NCBI RefSeq assembly: GCF_001311925.1
Contig: NZ_BBCG01000021.1
Coordinates: 1 to 54,120 of the forward strand
DNA length: 54,120 nucleotides
Origin: Cellulosilyticum ruminicola JCM 14822
GTDB lineage: Bacteria > Bacillota > Clostridia > Lachnospirales > Cellulosilyticaceae
Reading direction: 5' to 3'
Position numbers and translations under genes: made by a program. Position 1 is the stretch's first letter. Each line of letters begins with the position of its first letter. Positions 1 to 9,414 of this stretch are shown one piece after another. The notes below the pieces were generated by a model. It worked only from the letters and a program-made list of their open reading frames with translations. It searched no databases and was not told the origin of the DNA.

Positions 1-153
1 TTCTCCTCATTTCCTACATCTATATACTTTCTTTATCCTTCTCCTCATTTCCTACATCTAATATACTTTCTTTATCCTTCTCCTCATTTCCTACATCTAA
101 TATACTTTCTTTATCCTTCTCCTCATTTCCTACATCTAATATACTTCTTTATC
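1..153 (-). repeat. 39-bp in-frame tandem repeat, about four copies
   Basis: Four head-to-tail copies of a 39-bp unit begin at 1, 39, 78 and 117. On the minus strand the unit is exactly 13 codons and encodes DKESILDVGNEEK, so it forms the C-terminal tail of the gene that starts at 1307. The copy nearest the gene body (117-153) lacks one A and brings in a stop at 136. The copy at 1-38 also lacks one base. The array continues beyond the window edge, so the copy number is unknown. Confidence 0.9.
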
Positions 154-1307
154 TTCTTGCTCTCTAGGCTCATTAGACTCACTTTGTAAATATATACATT
201 CTTCATCACGCGATACTATACAGTACTTTTTAGCAGGTGAATAAACATTAATAAAATATCCCTTCTCTTTTAAATTTATTTCTTCATCCATATCTATTTC
301 CTTGATTATTAACCTTACTCTTTTATTTAATTCACTTACATCAATGGATGTCACATAATCTATATCCCTTGATTCTGCCATCCTTTCAATAGAAATAATA
401 ACTGCTTGGCTTTCTAAAACCGTATTCTTATCTAACTTAATAGGTGCAATATATTCCTTACCTGCAGTTTCTCCCTGATAGACAATCACTTGTCCTCCCC
501 CTATTTTCAGGAGTCCTTCTTTTCCCGTATAATATCTGCCACTCCCAATAGCCCTACAGTCTCGCCCAGCCTTTACAACCACATGTCCTCCATTAATCTC
601 TATATTAGGCACTGTACTCTTCATACCTCCCCCTATAGCTGCACCACCACTTTCTAAAACTTCACAATAAACATCTCCACCAGTAATAGTAATATGCTTC
701 ATACCATAATCTTGAGTTCCTGCTATACTTCCAATAACTGCTCCGATTCCTTTTGTATAAGCCTGTATACTTCCGCCTTTAATATATAACTTTCCACCAA
801 TTCCCTCCATTGTGCACCTATAGCACTGGCAAATTCTCCTCCTTCTACTAATAAACTCCCGGTACTCTCCTCCGAAATAGTTAAATCGCCATATTTTGTA
901 ACCAATATGCATGTTTGTTTTCTACCTCCCATAACACTATTAGTTCCCTTAAGTGTCAATGTTGCACTTCCATGAATCTCTATACCACCAACATCCTTTT
1001 GTTTAGAAACATCTATATTCACATCTTGCATAATAATTTCTACATCTCTCACCGCATTTTCAACTATAATTCTATAAGGAGTACTTGTGGTCGTACATAT
1101 TACATAATATTGTCCTGATGTTGTAACTTCTAGATTTCTTTCTGCCAAATTAAAATATACCTTATATCCTTTAACATCTTCTTGATTTTTTTCTCCTCCT
1201 GTGCTTTCTATATTCTTTCCTTCTATAGTTAATTGTCCTAAGCCGCCTAAAAAAAATCCTATAACTAATATCATCAAACTCACAAACCTTCTCTTATACG
1301 TAGCCAT
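1..1307 (-). CDS. Secreted carbohydrate-binding-domain-like (beta-solenoid) protein with repeat tail, frameshifted, partial
   Basis: The start is ATG at 1307 behind an AAAGGAG ribosome-binding site. A signal peptide follows (MATYKRRF, then a hydrophobic run to about residue 24). The body is rich in short glycine turns such as AAIGGG and AIGSG, alternating with ITGGDVY- and INGGHVV-like strands. I associate this pattern with Clostridia carbohydrate-binding (DUF4353-like) proteins; the family name is from memory. The reading frame breaks near 806: one frame covers 1307 to about 805 and a second runs from about 810 to 136. One extra G in the GG/GGG runs there would join them as AIGAQ..GIGGKLYIKGG. 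A second one-base loss near 143 stops the frame inside the 13-residue repeats. The repeats continue past the window edge, so the gene is partial. It lies downstream of glmM on the same strand, behind a terminator-like structure. Function is unknown; a cell-surface or exported role is inferred from the signal peptide. Confidence 0.65.
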
Positions 1308-1410
1308 TTCCTTCTCCTTTTTCTTAGCATTTTTCTAAGTGTTGCCACTTATAATATTTTCATTCAGTATTTATTCTGTACATTTTCCATATAGCATGTC
1401 TCTAAATAAG

Positions 1411-1475
1411 TTTATGCCTCTTTTATATTCTTTAACACAAAAGAGGCATAAAACCAATTTAGGGTTTATGCCTCT
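1411..1475 (-). terminator. glmM terminator with a third, competing arm
   Basis: Just after the glmM stop (minus strand) the sequence AGAGGCATAAA (plus 1465-1475) pairs with TTTATGCCTCTTTT (plus 1439-1452), forming a hairpin that ends in a T run. The same middle arm can instead pair over 14 bp with AAAAGAGGCATAAA (plus 1411-1424) farther downstream. The first pairing is a normal intrinsic terminator. The second would be mutually exclusive with it. Confidence 0.8.
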
Positions 1476-1488
1476 ATAACTTCATATA

Positions 1489-2838
1489 TTATTGTAATCT
1501 TTCTTCAATGAAAGCAGCAAGTTCTTGCGCTTCTTTTTCAATAACAGCTTGATCTTTACCTTCAATCATAACACGTACAAGTGGTTCTGTACCTGATGGT
1601 CTAATGAGTACACGACCTTCACCTTTGAATTTTTCTTCTAAGGCAGCAATTCTTTCTTGAATTTCTAAGTCTTCGATATATGCATGTTTATTTTCATTTT
1701 TAACATGTGCATTTATGAGTACTTGTGGGAAGATTTGCATACATTGTTTAAGTTCAGATAATGGTTTACCTGTTTTCTTCATAACATATAATAATTGGAT
1801 TGCTGTAATAAGTCCATCACCAGTTGTATTATAGTCTAAGAAAATCACATGCCCTGATTGTTCACCACCAAGGTTATAACCATGTTTAAGCATTTTTTCA
1901 AGCACGTAACGGTCACCAACTCTTGTTTGAATAAGATTGATATCTTTTTCTTTACTCATAACTGTGAAACCTAAGTTGCTCATAACTGTTGCAACAATTG
2001 TATCACGTTTTAAAATGCCTCTTTCTTTCATATCTAAACCAACGATACTAAGAATTTGGTCACCATCAATCATTTCACCATTTTCATCAACTGCAAGACA
2101 TCTATCCGCATCGCCGTCAAAAGCGATACCTACTTCTGCTTTACGTCCTACCACTTGACTTTGAAGATCTTTCATATGTGTTGAGCCACAAAGTTTATTG
2201 ATATTTACACCATTTGGTTTATGATGAATCACTTCAACATCTGCACCTAAACGTGCTAATGCGATAGGTGCCACTTCTGAAGCTGCACCATTTGCACAGT
2301 CAATAAGTACTTTAAGACCATTTAAGTCACCAGGAATTGTATTACATACATAATCAATATATTTATCAATTACTGAATGATCCATATCCCATGTTCCAAT
2401 TTCTTCACCTGTTGGCGCTGGAATATTATCACTTCTTGTTAAAATAAGGTTTTCGATTTCTTCTTCTAATTCATCACGTAATTTGTATCCTTCACTATTG
2501 AAGAATTTGATTCCATTAAACTCTAACGGATTATGTGAAGCAGAAATCATAACACCTGCATCTGCACCTAATTCTCTTGTTAAATATGCTACTGCTGGTG
2601 TAGGTACAACGCCAACTGAAATCGCTTTAGCACCTACTGAACAAATACCAGCTACAAGTGCAGCTTCTAACATTGTTCCTGAAATTCTTGTATCTCTAGC
2701 CACAATAATTTTGGGTTGTTTTTTAGTTTCTTTTGTTAAAACGTACGCACCTGCTTGACCTACTTGATAAGCAAGCTTACCTGTAAGTTCTGTATTAGCA
2801 ACGCCACGTACACCATCTGTTCCAAATAATTTACCCAT
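1489..2838 (-). CDS. glmM: Phosphoglucosamine mutase
   Basis: Converts glucosamine-6-phosphate to glucosamine-1-phosphate in the cytoplasm, a step toward UDP-GlcNAc for peptidoglycan. The N-terminus GKLFGTDGVRG is characteristic of GlmM. The active-site serine loop ISASHNP lies near residue 98, the metal-binding DGDADR near the middle, and the C-terminal phosphate-binding loop RPSGTEP is present. Length is 449 residues, normal for the family. I chose ATG at 2838 because GAGGAG lies seven bases upstream. A GTG at 2853 opens the frame further but overlaps that ribosome-binding site. A ROK glucokinase lies upstream on the same strand, which fits an amino-sugar and glucose-phosphate context. It is followed by a strong terminator. 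Confidence 0.97.
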   Translation of the reverse strand: MGKLFGTDGVRGVANTELTGKLAYQVGQAGAYVLTKETKKQPKIIVARDTRISGTMLEAALVAGICSVGAKAISVGVVPTPAVAYLTRELGADAGVMISASHNPLEFNGIKFFNSEGYKLRDELEEEIENLILTRSDNIPAPTGEEIGTWDMDHSVIDKYIDYVCNTIPGDLNGLKVLIDCANGAASEVAPIALARLGADVEVIHHKPNGVNINKLCGSTHMKDLQSQVVGRKAEVGIAFDGDADRCLAVDENGEMIDGDQILSIVGLDMKERGILKRDTIVATVMSNLGFTVMSKEKDINLIQTRVGDRYVLEKMLKHGYNLGGEQSGHVIFLDYNTTGDGLITAIQLLYVMKKTGKPLSELKQCMQIFPQVLINAHVKNENKHAYIEDLEIQERIAALEEKFKGEGRVLIRPSGTEPLVRVMIEGKDQAVIEKEAQELAAFIEERLQ

Positions 2839-2921
2839 TAAAAAACTCCTCACTTTCTCTTTGAGGTATAGTATAGTCTATCCCATTTATTATAAACCGA
2901 TTTTACTATTCTTACAATAAT

Positions 2922-3881
2922 TTAATTCTCACAAAGCATAGCAGCACCAACTATTCCAGCTTCACTTCCTAATGCTGCCACTTGAATCTCTGTCATCATT
3001 TTTCCACCAAAAACCATATTTTTTAATTTCTTTCTCAGTGGAAAAATCAAACTCTCTTTTTGTCTGGAAACACCCCCTCCTATTAATATAATTTCCGGCT
3101 TAAAAGCATTAATAATATTATTTAATCCTATAGCTAAATACGTAATATATTGATCTAACAATTTAACTGCTACTTCATCACCCTGTTTCGCCGCATCAAA
3201 AGGCACTTTGGCATTCATCTTATCCAAATTCCCCTTTACCATCTTATTCATTATTGAATCAGGATATTTTTCAGCTATCTCCCTTGCCATATTAGTAAAG
3301 CCTAAAGCCGAACCATACACTTCAAAGCACCCCTTATTACCACAAGTACAGGGCTTACCATCTTTCACAATAATTTGATGCCCCAGTTCTCCTCCTCCCG
3401 GCTGACATCCACTAAATAATCTGCCATCTATGACAATCCCACTTCCTACACCCGTTCCTAGTGTAATCACAATTGCACTATTATATCCTTTAGCTCTTCC
3501 TGCTTTTACTTCTCCTAATGCTGCACAATCAGCATCATTAGCCACTTCTATTAATATTCTCTTGCCTAAATTCCCTAACTTTCTCCTTATATAACTTACG
3601 ATATCAAAGTCTCTTACTGCAATATTATTAGAATACACTATCCGACCCTTTTTACGGTCAATCGTTCCTGGCGCCCCAATACCAATCCCTACTAAATTCA
3701 TATCATCTAAATTATACTTTTCTATGATGCTCATACACAACCTTATAATGTCATCACTAATTCTTCTAATCCCCCGTTCTCTGCACGTGGGTTTTTGTAC
3801 TTTTTCTATAATATTCCCCTTTTCATCTACAAGCCCTACCACGATGTTTGTTCCGCCTAAATCCACACCAATATAAAACAT
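2922..3881 (-). CDS. glcK: ROK-family glucokinase
   Basis: Likely phosphorylates glucose with ATP in the cytoplasm. The N-terminal phosphate-binding loop GVDLGGTN is at residues 5-12. The ROK zinc site CTCGNKGC is followed by FEVYGSA, as in ROK glucokinases. The glycine-rich ITLGTGVGSGIV motif and the sugar-binding ELGH are also visible. There is no N-terminal helix-turn-helix, so it is a kinase and not a NagC/XylR-type repressor. Length is 319 residues. AGGGAG precedes the ATG at 3881. It sits 83 bases upstream of the glmM start on the same strand and may be cotranscribed. Substrate preference (glucose versus mannose or another hexose) cannot be read from the sequence. The nearby mannan locus releases glucose, which fits glucokinase. 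Confidence 0.88.
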   Translation of the reverse strand: MFYIGVDLGGTNIVVGLVDEKGNIIEKVQKPTCRERGIRRISDDIIRLCMSIIEKYNLDDMNLVGIGIGAPGTIDRKKGRIVYSNNIAVRDFDIVSYIRRKLGNLGKRILIEVANDADCAALGEVKAGRAKGYNSAIVITLGTGVGSGIVIDGRLFSGCQPGGGELGHQIIVKDGKPCTCGNKGCFEVYGSALGFTNMAREIAEKYPDSIMNKMVKGNLDKMNAKVPFDAAKQGDEVAVKLLDQYITYLAIGLNNIINAFKPEIILIGGGVSRQKESLIFPLRKKLKNMVFGGKMMTEIQVAALGSEAGIVGAAMLCEN

Positions 3882-4119
3882 GTAGTTTCTCCCTTCGTCT
3901 TTTATTTTTAAGTAAATTATATCAAATTATGAATATTTTATCTTTATTTTTTATATTTTTTGTTATTAAAATAAAAATACAGGTTATTATTTATCAATGT
4001 CATTAAATAAATAGAATGATTTATATTATACAATGCAGTTATATGTAAAAGATTATATATTTTTCTTCCATCTTTTCCAGAATGAATTGAATTTAGAACA
4101 TCAGAATTAGTTAGAATTT

Positions 4120-4684
4120 TTACATCAAAGTATAGGCATATCTTCATTAAAGTTAGCCATAAGTTTACTTGAAAAGCCATCAGTAACAGGTGTTTCATGC
4201 AATAAGCTTGGATAAATAGGTGCACATCCGACTCCTATCATAATTAAACCAATTAAAATCAAAGTATTATTAAATGATAAGATTAAAATAACTACTAACC
4301 AAAAATCCTGTTGTTGATTCGACGCTGTAATATGCAAAGAAAGTTATTAAGTGCTACATCTACACTTCCCGCACCTAATCCATACGGTATTCCCCCTATG
4401 CATAGTTACCAATACTGATTTGAAAATGAAAATCCTAATAATGCTGCTATCATCCCCACACTTATAGCAGTTACTTTACCTATTCCTAATTTACGAATTA
4501 TCTTATCACTAAATAAACTAGATACAATTGTCCCACTAGCAATAATCATACTAATAATGGCCACAGATGATATAGATACACCTATCTCATCATACATAGA
4601 TGGCCAAGCAGAGCCTAATATAGAATCAGGTAGCCCTAAACTTATAAATGCAATGTAAATCACAACTAGTAATATTGAAGTCAT
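4120..4684 (-). pseudogene. Decayed MFS sugar transporter
   Basis: The first 92 residues (4684 to 4406) look like the start of a major facilitator protein: GLPDSILGSAWPSMY, then transmembrane helices. Beyond a stop, another frame reads PYGLGAGSVDVALNN, the next conserved block of these transporters, and then breaks. A third segment (about 4337 to 4125) has helices plus PSLLHETP, a C-terminal block. The middle helices are missing: about 565 bp remain where a full gene needs about 1.2 kb. AGGAGATAAT still precedes the ATG at 4684. Large deletion plus several frame changes marks true decay, not a single sequencing error. Sequence from 3944 to 4120 shows nothing I recognise. Confidence 0.75.
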
Positions 4685-4766
4685 ATATTATCTCCTTTTC
4701 CTGTTTTATCATTACGATTGTATAAATATTTATTCCACACTTCAATATTCTCATATATTAATTCAT

Positions 4767-4803
4767 AAAAAATGAGCTGTTAATAATACAACAACTCATT
4801 TTT
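4767..4803 (-). terminator. Terminator of the mannan operon
   Basis: An AAAAATGAG.TGTT stem pairs with AACAACTCATTTTT around an eight-base loop and runs into a T run on the minus strand. It lies five bases past the stop of the last gene of the mannan operon. Confidence 0.8.
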
Positions 4804-4807
4804 ATCA

Positions 4808-5977
4808 TTACTTATTCATAATTTCTAAGTTCTTCTTAATAAGTTCACATCTTTGCACTACGCACTCTACACTTCTAAGTGGGTCTCCTGGTGTATTAAA
4901 TGCATAATCTAATAATTTATCTACAGTAGTCGTTGCTACATGTAGCCTTGTATCTGAAGACGCATAATAAATATATACATCTCCATTTTCTCTAGCAATG
5001 GCACCATTTATAAAAGTTACATTACTTACGTCTCCTACACGTTCCTCACCATATGGTGCAATAAAGTATCCAGATGGTTCTGCAATACATTGCGTTGGAT
5101 CTTCAAGGGATGTTACAAATACATAAGTAACATATCGAAGTCCTGCTGCTGTATTTCGTACGCCATGAGCAATATGAAGCCAGCCTTTATCTGTTTTTAT
5201 AGGTACTGCTCCTGCTCCATTTTTAACTTCTGTAATTGTATGATATTTTCTTGTATTAATAATTACTTCTTTTTCTTTAATATAGGCATTTGTAATATCC
5301 TCACAAAGTCCAAAGCCTATTCCTCCACCACTTCCTGCATCAATGAAACCATCTTGTGGTCTTGTATAAAAAGCATATTTACCATCTACAAATTCAGGGT
5401 GAAGGACTACATTTCTCTGTTGCTCTGCCTGTGTTCTAAGATTAGGAAGTCTCTCCCACTTCTTAAGATCTTTTGTACGCACAATGCCAGCTTGAGCCAC
5501 AGCCGCAGATAAATCTGCATTATTAGAATCCTTGCTTTCAGAGCAGAATACACCATAAATATAGCCGTCTTCATGTTTTGTAAGTCTCATATCATACACA
5601 TTTGTTTCTTCTTTACATGTATCTTCAAGTAAAATAGGGTAATCCCAAAATCTAAAGTTATCAATACCATTAGGACTTTCTGCTACAGCAAAGAAAGATT
5701 TCCTATCATATCCTTCTACTCTAGCAACTACATAAAACTTCCCTTCAAGTTCTATAGCTCCCGCATTAAATACCGCATTAATGCCAAGTCTCTCCATGAA
5801 ATATGGATTTGTCTTTGGATTTAAATCATAACGCCAAAATAAAGGCGCATGTTCTCTTGTAAGTACTGGATAAGTATAGCGATCATAAATGCCGTTATAC
5901 TCATCTGAAACTACATTTTTACGTGTAATGAGCTGCTCATATTTTGCAAGTTCTCTTTCGTAGTTTTCCTTAAACAT
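4808..5977 (-). CDS. GH130_1 4-O-beta-D-mannosyl-D-glucose phosphorylase
   Basis: Uses inorganic phosphate to split beta-1,4-mannosyl-glucose into mannose-1-phosphate and glucose in the cytoplasm. Length is 389 residues, matching characterised mannosylglucose phosphorylases (about 390). The segment [18 protein letters not shown] and the ending of the five-bladed propeller ([22 protein letters not shown]) are typical of subfamily GH130_1. The likely catalytic Asp is in [12 protein letters not shown]. An AAGGAGG ribosome-binding site precedes the ATG at 5977. It is the last gene of the operon, directly behind the epimerase that would make its substrate from mannobiose. The pairing of epimerase, GH130_1 and GH130_2 is known from Ruminococcus albus and Roseburia mannan loci. 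Confidence 0.9.
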   Translation of the reverse strand: MFKENYERELAKYEQLITRKNVVSDEYNGIYDRYTYPVLTREHAPLFWRYDLNPKTNPYFMERLGINAVFNAGAIELEGKFYVVARVEGYDRKSFFAVAESPNGIDNFRFWDYPILLEDTCKEETNVYDMRLTKHEDGYIYGVFCSESKDSNNADLSAAVAQAGIVRTKDLKKWERLPNLRTQAEQQRNVVLHPEFVDGKYAFYTRPQDGFIDAGSGGGIGFGLCEDITNAYIKEKEVIINTRKYHTITEVKNGAGAVPIKTDKGWLHIAHGVRNTAAGLRYVTYVFVTSLEDPTQCIAEPSGYFIAPYGEERVGDVSNVTFINGAIARENGDVYIYYASSDTRLHVATTTVDKLLDYAFNTPGDPLRSVECVVQRCELIKKNLEIMNK

Positions 5978-7172
5978 TTTTGTTCCTCCTTATAATCTCC
6001 ATACACATACGACCATTATGATATGGACATTTCCAAGGTTCCACTATTGGACTTGGTAACACAGGTTTGCCCTCCTTATCTACTTGCCAATGCCATTCTG
6101 AATCATCTCGTAAGTCAATAATATATTTCTTTATAAATTCCCATTCTCTCTCTGCTAGGACTAAAAACTCTCTATCTCCCGTTTTTTCATAGGCATTAGT
6201 AAATCCTATGACAGTCTCTGCTTGCACCCACCATATTCTTGTAGTATCAATATACTCTCCAATACGTTCATTATTAAGGGCACCATCTATAAATGCTTCC
6301 TCTTTAATCTTATAAGCTATATCCACTGTAAAAACCTTGGTAGATTCTATAATCTCTTTATCTCCTAAGACTTCAGCCGCCCTATCTAACAGCCATGCAG
6401 CTTCTATATCATGCCCATAAGAATGCATATCTACAATGGTATTCATCTTACGGTCAAAAAATACTTCTAATAAATGTTTATCTCGATTATATACTTTTTT
6501 AGCAAATACGATGAGTAAATCTCTAAGTTTCTCCCCTACTGCTTTATGATGACTTACACGATAAAGCTCCGTATAAGCCTCTAAAATATGTAAAAGTACA
6601 TTCATTGTCTTTTCTGCATAAATTCCTTTAGAACATAAATACTCATCATCTGAAAGTATATTTTCCTCAAGAGGTGACCATTCCCTCGTAAATGCTTCTA
6701 AATAACCATATTCATCTCTTGCAACTGTCTCTATCTTTTCAAAGATGCTCATAGCCATCTCCAACGCTTCTTGATCTTTAGCCGCCTCATAATAAGTCGA
6801 TAATGCATAAATTGCAAAGGCTTGATTATAAGTATGTTTCATATCTTCTACCACATTACCTTTATAATCCATCATCCAATACACACCACCATATTCCCTA
6901 TCTAAACAGTGGTTTTTGAAAAATACATAGGCCCACTTTGCATATTCTAGGTCTTCAGTATTTTTCATTGTTAAATATAAGTTTGAAAAATACCACATGA
7001 TTCTCGAATTCAAAATGCCCCCTTTTACTGCCTCTTTATCTAACTCAAGCTCTTCACTCATATAGCCGTAGAACCCACCATTTTCTACATCTTTGAGTTT
7101 CTTCCAAAAAGGATTAATTTTATAAAGTAAATGGCCTTTAATTTCTTGTACCATTTGTGGACTATTAATCAT
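5970..7172 (-). CDS. Cellobiose/mannobiose 2-epimerase (AGE superfamily)
   Basis: Epimerises the reducing-end sugar of a beta-1,4 disaccharide. In this operon it most likely turns mannobiose into mannosyl-glucose for the adjacent GH130_1 enzyme. The (alpha/alpha)6-barrel signatures are clear: [12 protein letters not shown] near the start, [16 protein letters not shown] with the conserved histidines, and [13 protein letters not shown] at the C-terminus. With ATG at 7172, preceded by GGGGAG, the protein is 400 residues, the usual length. A longer frame to 7244 would overlap the upstream gene and lacks a better ribosome-binding site. Its stop overlaps the start region of the next gene by eight bases, consistent with translational coupling. 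N-acylglucosamine 2-epimerase is the alternative, made less likely by the GH130 neighbours. Confidence 0.88.
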   Translation of the reverse strand: MINSPQMVQEIKGHLLYKINPFWKKLKDVENGGFYGYMSEELELDKEAVKGGILNSRIMWYFSNLYLTMKNTEDLEYAKWAYVFFKNHCLDREYGGVYWMMDYKGNVVEDMKHTYNQAFAIYALSTYYEAAKDQEALEMAMSIFEKIETVARDEYGYLEAFTREWSPLEENILSDDEYLCSKGIYAEKTMNVLLHILEAYTELYRVSHHKAVGEKLRDLLIVFAKKVYNRDKHLLEVFFDRKMNTIVDMHSYGHDIEAAWLLDRAAEVLGDKEIIESTKVFTVDIAYKIKEEAFIDGALNNERIGEYIDTTRIWWVQAETVIGFTNAYEKTGDREFLVLAEREWEFIKKYIIDLRDDSEWHWQVDKEGKPVLPSPIVEPWKCPYHNGRMCMEIIRRNKNV

Positions 7173-7215
7173 TTTCACACACTCCCCTACAACTTCTCTC
7201 AAATTCCTCAACTTA

Positions 7216-8238
7216 TTATTTGATACCAATTTGATCATCATCACCTATCATATTGCTATGTTCTTTCACATAATTTACGATAGTATCAATTGTTGTAAAT
7301 GCTAGTCCTACGTAACTATCTGCTGCGCCATAGTAAATTGCAATTCTACCTGTGTCTGCATCTTGAAGTGTTGCACATGGGAATACTACATTATTTACGA
7401 AACCTCTTTCTTCGTACCATTCTTCTGGTGTTAATACAAAGTGCTGGCAACGATATTTTACTTTAGATGGTTCATCAATATCTAAGATTGCTGCACCCAT
7501 GCTATATACATAACCTTGGCAAGTACCGGCTACACCATGATAAAACAATAGCCATCCTTCACTTGTTTCGATAGGCGCTGCACCTCCACCAATTTTAAGA
7601 GATTCCCACCAGTTACTATATCCTCTTGTCATAACGTGTCTGTGTCTACCCCAAAATTCCATATCTGGACTTTCACTTAAGAAAATATCTCCAAATGGTG
7701 TATGACCGCTATCACTAGGTCTAGAAAGAAGCATGAAATTACCATTAATCTTTCTTGGGAAAAGTACACCGTTTCTGTTAAATGGAATAAATGGATTCTC
7801 AATTCTTACAAATGTCTTAAAGTCAGTTGTTTTAGCCATACCAAGTGCTGCACCATAGAAGTCTGTACACCAGATGATGTAATATGTGTCTTCAACTTTT
7901 ACAAGTCTTGGATCATAAGCATAACCAGGCATAAAAGATTTACCTTCTTTATCAACAAATTGAATTTTTTCTTCTTCATATGTCCAGTGAATTGCATCTT
8001 CACTATAACCTAAATATAAATAAGATACCCCAGATAAAGTTTCCCCTCTAAATACACCAATAAATTTTCCTTCATAAGGTACTACAGCACTATTGAAAAT
8101 ACGTGCTACTCCTTTGAGTGGATTTCTAAGAATAATAGGATTTTCACTATAACGCCATACAGGTGTTTCTAGGCCTTCTGGACGATCTTGCCATGGAATA
8201 TTAGGTAATGAATTTGTAAACATTTTAATTTCTGACAT
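7216..8238 (-). CDS. GH130_2 beta-1,4-mannooligosaccharide phosphorylase
   Basis: Phosphorolyses the non-reducing mannose of beta-linked mannooligosaccharides, giving mannose-1-phosphate. It is a 340-residue five-bladed propeller. The segments ARIFNSAVVPYEGKFIGVFRGE, split here as two strands, and YDPRLVKVEDTYYI with the probable catalytic Asp fit GH130_2. GGGAAPIETSEGWLLFYHG and IYYGAADSYVGLAFTTID complete the fold. It differs strongly from the second GH130 in this operon (shorter N-terminus, different blade 1), so the two are not a recent duplication. AAAGGAG precedes the ATG. In GH130_2, specificity can also be for mannosyl-GlcNAc or beta-1,2-mannosides. The mannan operon context favours beta-1,4-mannooligosaccharides. 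Confidence 0.85.
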   Translation of the reverse strand: MSEIKMFTNSLPNIPWQDRPEGLETPVWRYSENPIILRNPLKGVARIFNSAVVPYEGKFIGVFRGETLSGVSYLYLGYSEDAIHWTYEEEKIQFVDKEGKSFMPGYAYDPRLVKVEDTYYIIWCTDFYGAALGMAKTTDFKTFVRIENPFIPFNRNGVLFPRKINGNFMLLSRPSDSGHTPFGDIFLSESPDMEFWGRHRHVMTRGYSNWWESLKIGGGAAPIETSEGWLLFYHGVAGTCQGYVYSMGAAILDIDEPSKVKYRCQHFVLTPEEWYEERGFVNNVVFPCATLQDADTGRIAIYYGAADSYVGLAFTTIDTIVNYVKEHSNMIGDDDQIGIK

Positions 8239-8317
8239 ATGTAACTCTCCTTTATAGCTCTATATTTTTTTATTTATCTATTTATAATTGCTCATGTTGC
8301 CATTATAAGCTGTTTCA

Positions 8318-9397
8318 TTAAGCCTTAGATACAAGTAATCCCAGTACTGTAAACGTATCTGTTTCTTTGCCCTCCTTAAGCTTAATTTCAATGATATGCT
8401 CTTTACATTCTTCCTCTTCAAGAAGCATAAAAACTTCAGCATAATCTCCCCAACCATTTGTAAAAGAACTATCTACTTCTAGCTTTTTATCATAATCTAT
8501 AGTAATCTCAGCAATCCCCATTTGCTCTCCTACATTTTTTCTATAAAGTAGATGAATATTTTTAGCTGCCACTTTGCAAACAAGTGCTTTATTATTTTCA
8601 CACTGCTCTGCCTTCCAGCCTGCACATAAAGATTTAAATCCATCATCACAAGGATAAAAACTTCCTGTATAAAGTGGTTTATAATTATTGCGATTTAAAA
8701 TAATGCCATCACTATATTTTTTACTAAACAATACTTCCTCTGGCATCTCATAATGATAGCCAGCAGGTACTTTATTTTTAGCTGCTACCTCAAATAAGTT
8801 AGCAAGTAAATCAGCTACTATTTTATGTCCTCTATCATTAGGATGAACTTCATCTGTTTCTATATCCTGCCATGTATATTCCCCTACTGCCATGCCTTCT
8901 AAAATCTCTTGTCTATAATTAATCATAGGTACTTTATAATGATGACCTATTTGAGTTTGCTGTGCATAAGCACTTGTTCCATCTTCAAGTGTCATCATAA
9001 GTTCAATAATTGCCGTCTCAGGTAAATGTTCTATAATCCCTCTTATGACACTTTCATAAGACTTTTTGCTACCATCTGTAGGTGGTACATCATTTGCCGC
9101 AAATTCTACAACGATAATGTCTGGCTTATATTGTAGTAAGTCCTCCACCATACGGTGTACCCCAATAAGTGAACCTGTTGCGCCAATACCAGCATTAATA
9201 TATTTCACCTTTGTAGGTGTCAAAAACTCTTTAAGCCAATTATAAGTTCTCACTGCATAGGCATTCTCCGGTACAGATGGATTACAGCCCTGTGTAATTG
9301 ACCCCCCTAAGAAACCAATTGTAATCGATTGTCCATTTCTTGCCTTTTGCAAAACTAAACTTAACTTCTCTGTATAATCATAATAATGATATTTCAT
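8318..9397 (-). CDS. SGNH/GDSL hydrolase, probable mannan-oligosaccharide acetylesterase (CE17-like)
   Basis: A two-domain intracellular esterase candidate. The N-terminal SGNH domain has block I FLGGSITQG (nucleophile Ser), the oxyanion-hole glycine in GIGATGS, the AANDVPP block and the catalytic DEVHPNDRGH. From about residue 225 to 359 there is a beta-rich C-terminal domain. There is no signal peptide, so it probably works on imported oligosaccharides. GGGAGGG precedes ATG 9397. It sits between the permease and GH130_2 genes. As I recall, the Roseburia mannan locus holds a similar SGNH protein with a C-terminal carbohydrate-binding-type domain (CE17) that removes acetyl groups from mannan oligosaccharides. 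The assignment to CE17 is an inference from context and architecture. Confidence 0.75.
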   Translation of the reverse strand: MKYHYYDYTEKLSLVLQKARNGQSITIGFLGGSITQGCNPSVPENAYAVRTYNWLKEFLTPTKVKYINAGIGATGSLIGVHRMVEDLLQYKPDIIVVEFAANDVPPTDGSKKSYESVIRGIIEHLPETAIIELMMTLEDGTSAYAQQTQIGHHYKVPMINYRQEILEGMAVGEYTWQDIETDEVHPNDRGHKIVADLLANLFEVAAKNKVPAGYHYEMPEEVLFSKKYSDGIILNRNNYKPLYTGSFYPCDDGFKSLCAGWKAEQCENNKALVCKVAAKNIHLLYRKNVGEQMGIAEITIDYDKKLEVDSSFTNGWGDYAEVFMLLEEEECKEHIIEIKLKEGKETDTFTVLGLLVSKA

Positions 9398-9414
9398 TCA
9401 TTTTCCCTCCCATC

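Noticed and set aside
136-912. The downstream frame of the solenoid gene as an independent gene starting at 912
   Set aside because: Its first 30 residues are out-of-frame translation of the upstream coding region and no ribosome-binding site precedes it.
3944-4225. 93-codon minus-strand frame as a gene
   Set aside because: Very AT-rich, no ribosome-binding site, overlaps the MFS remnant in another frame.
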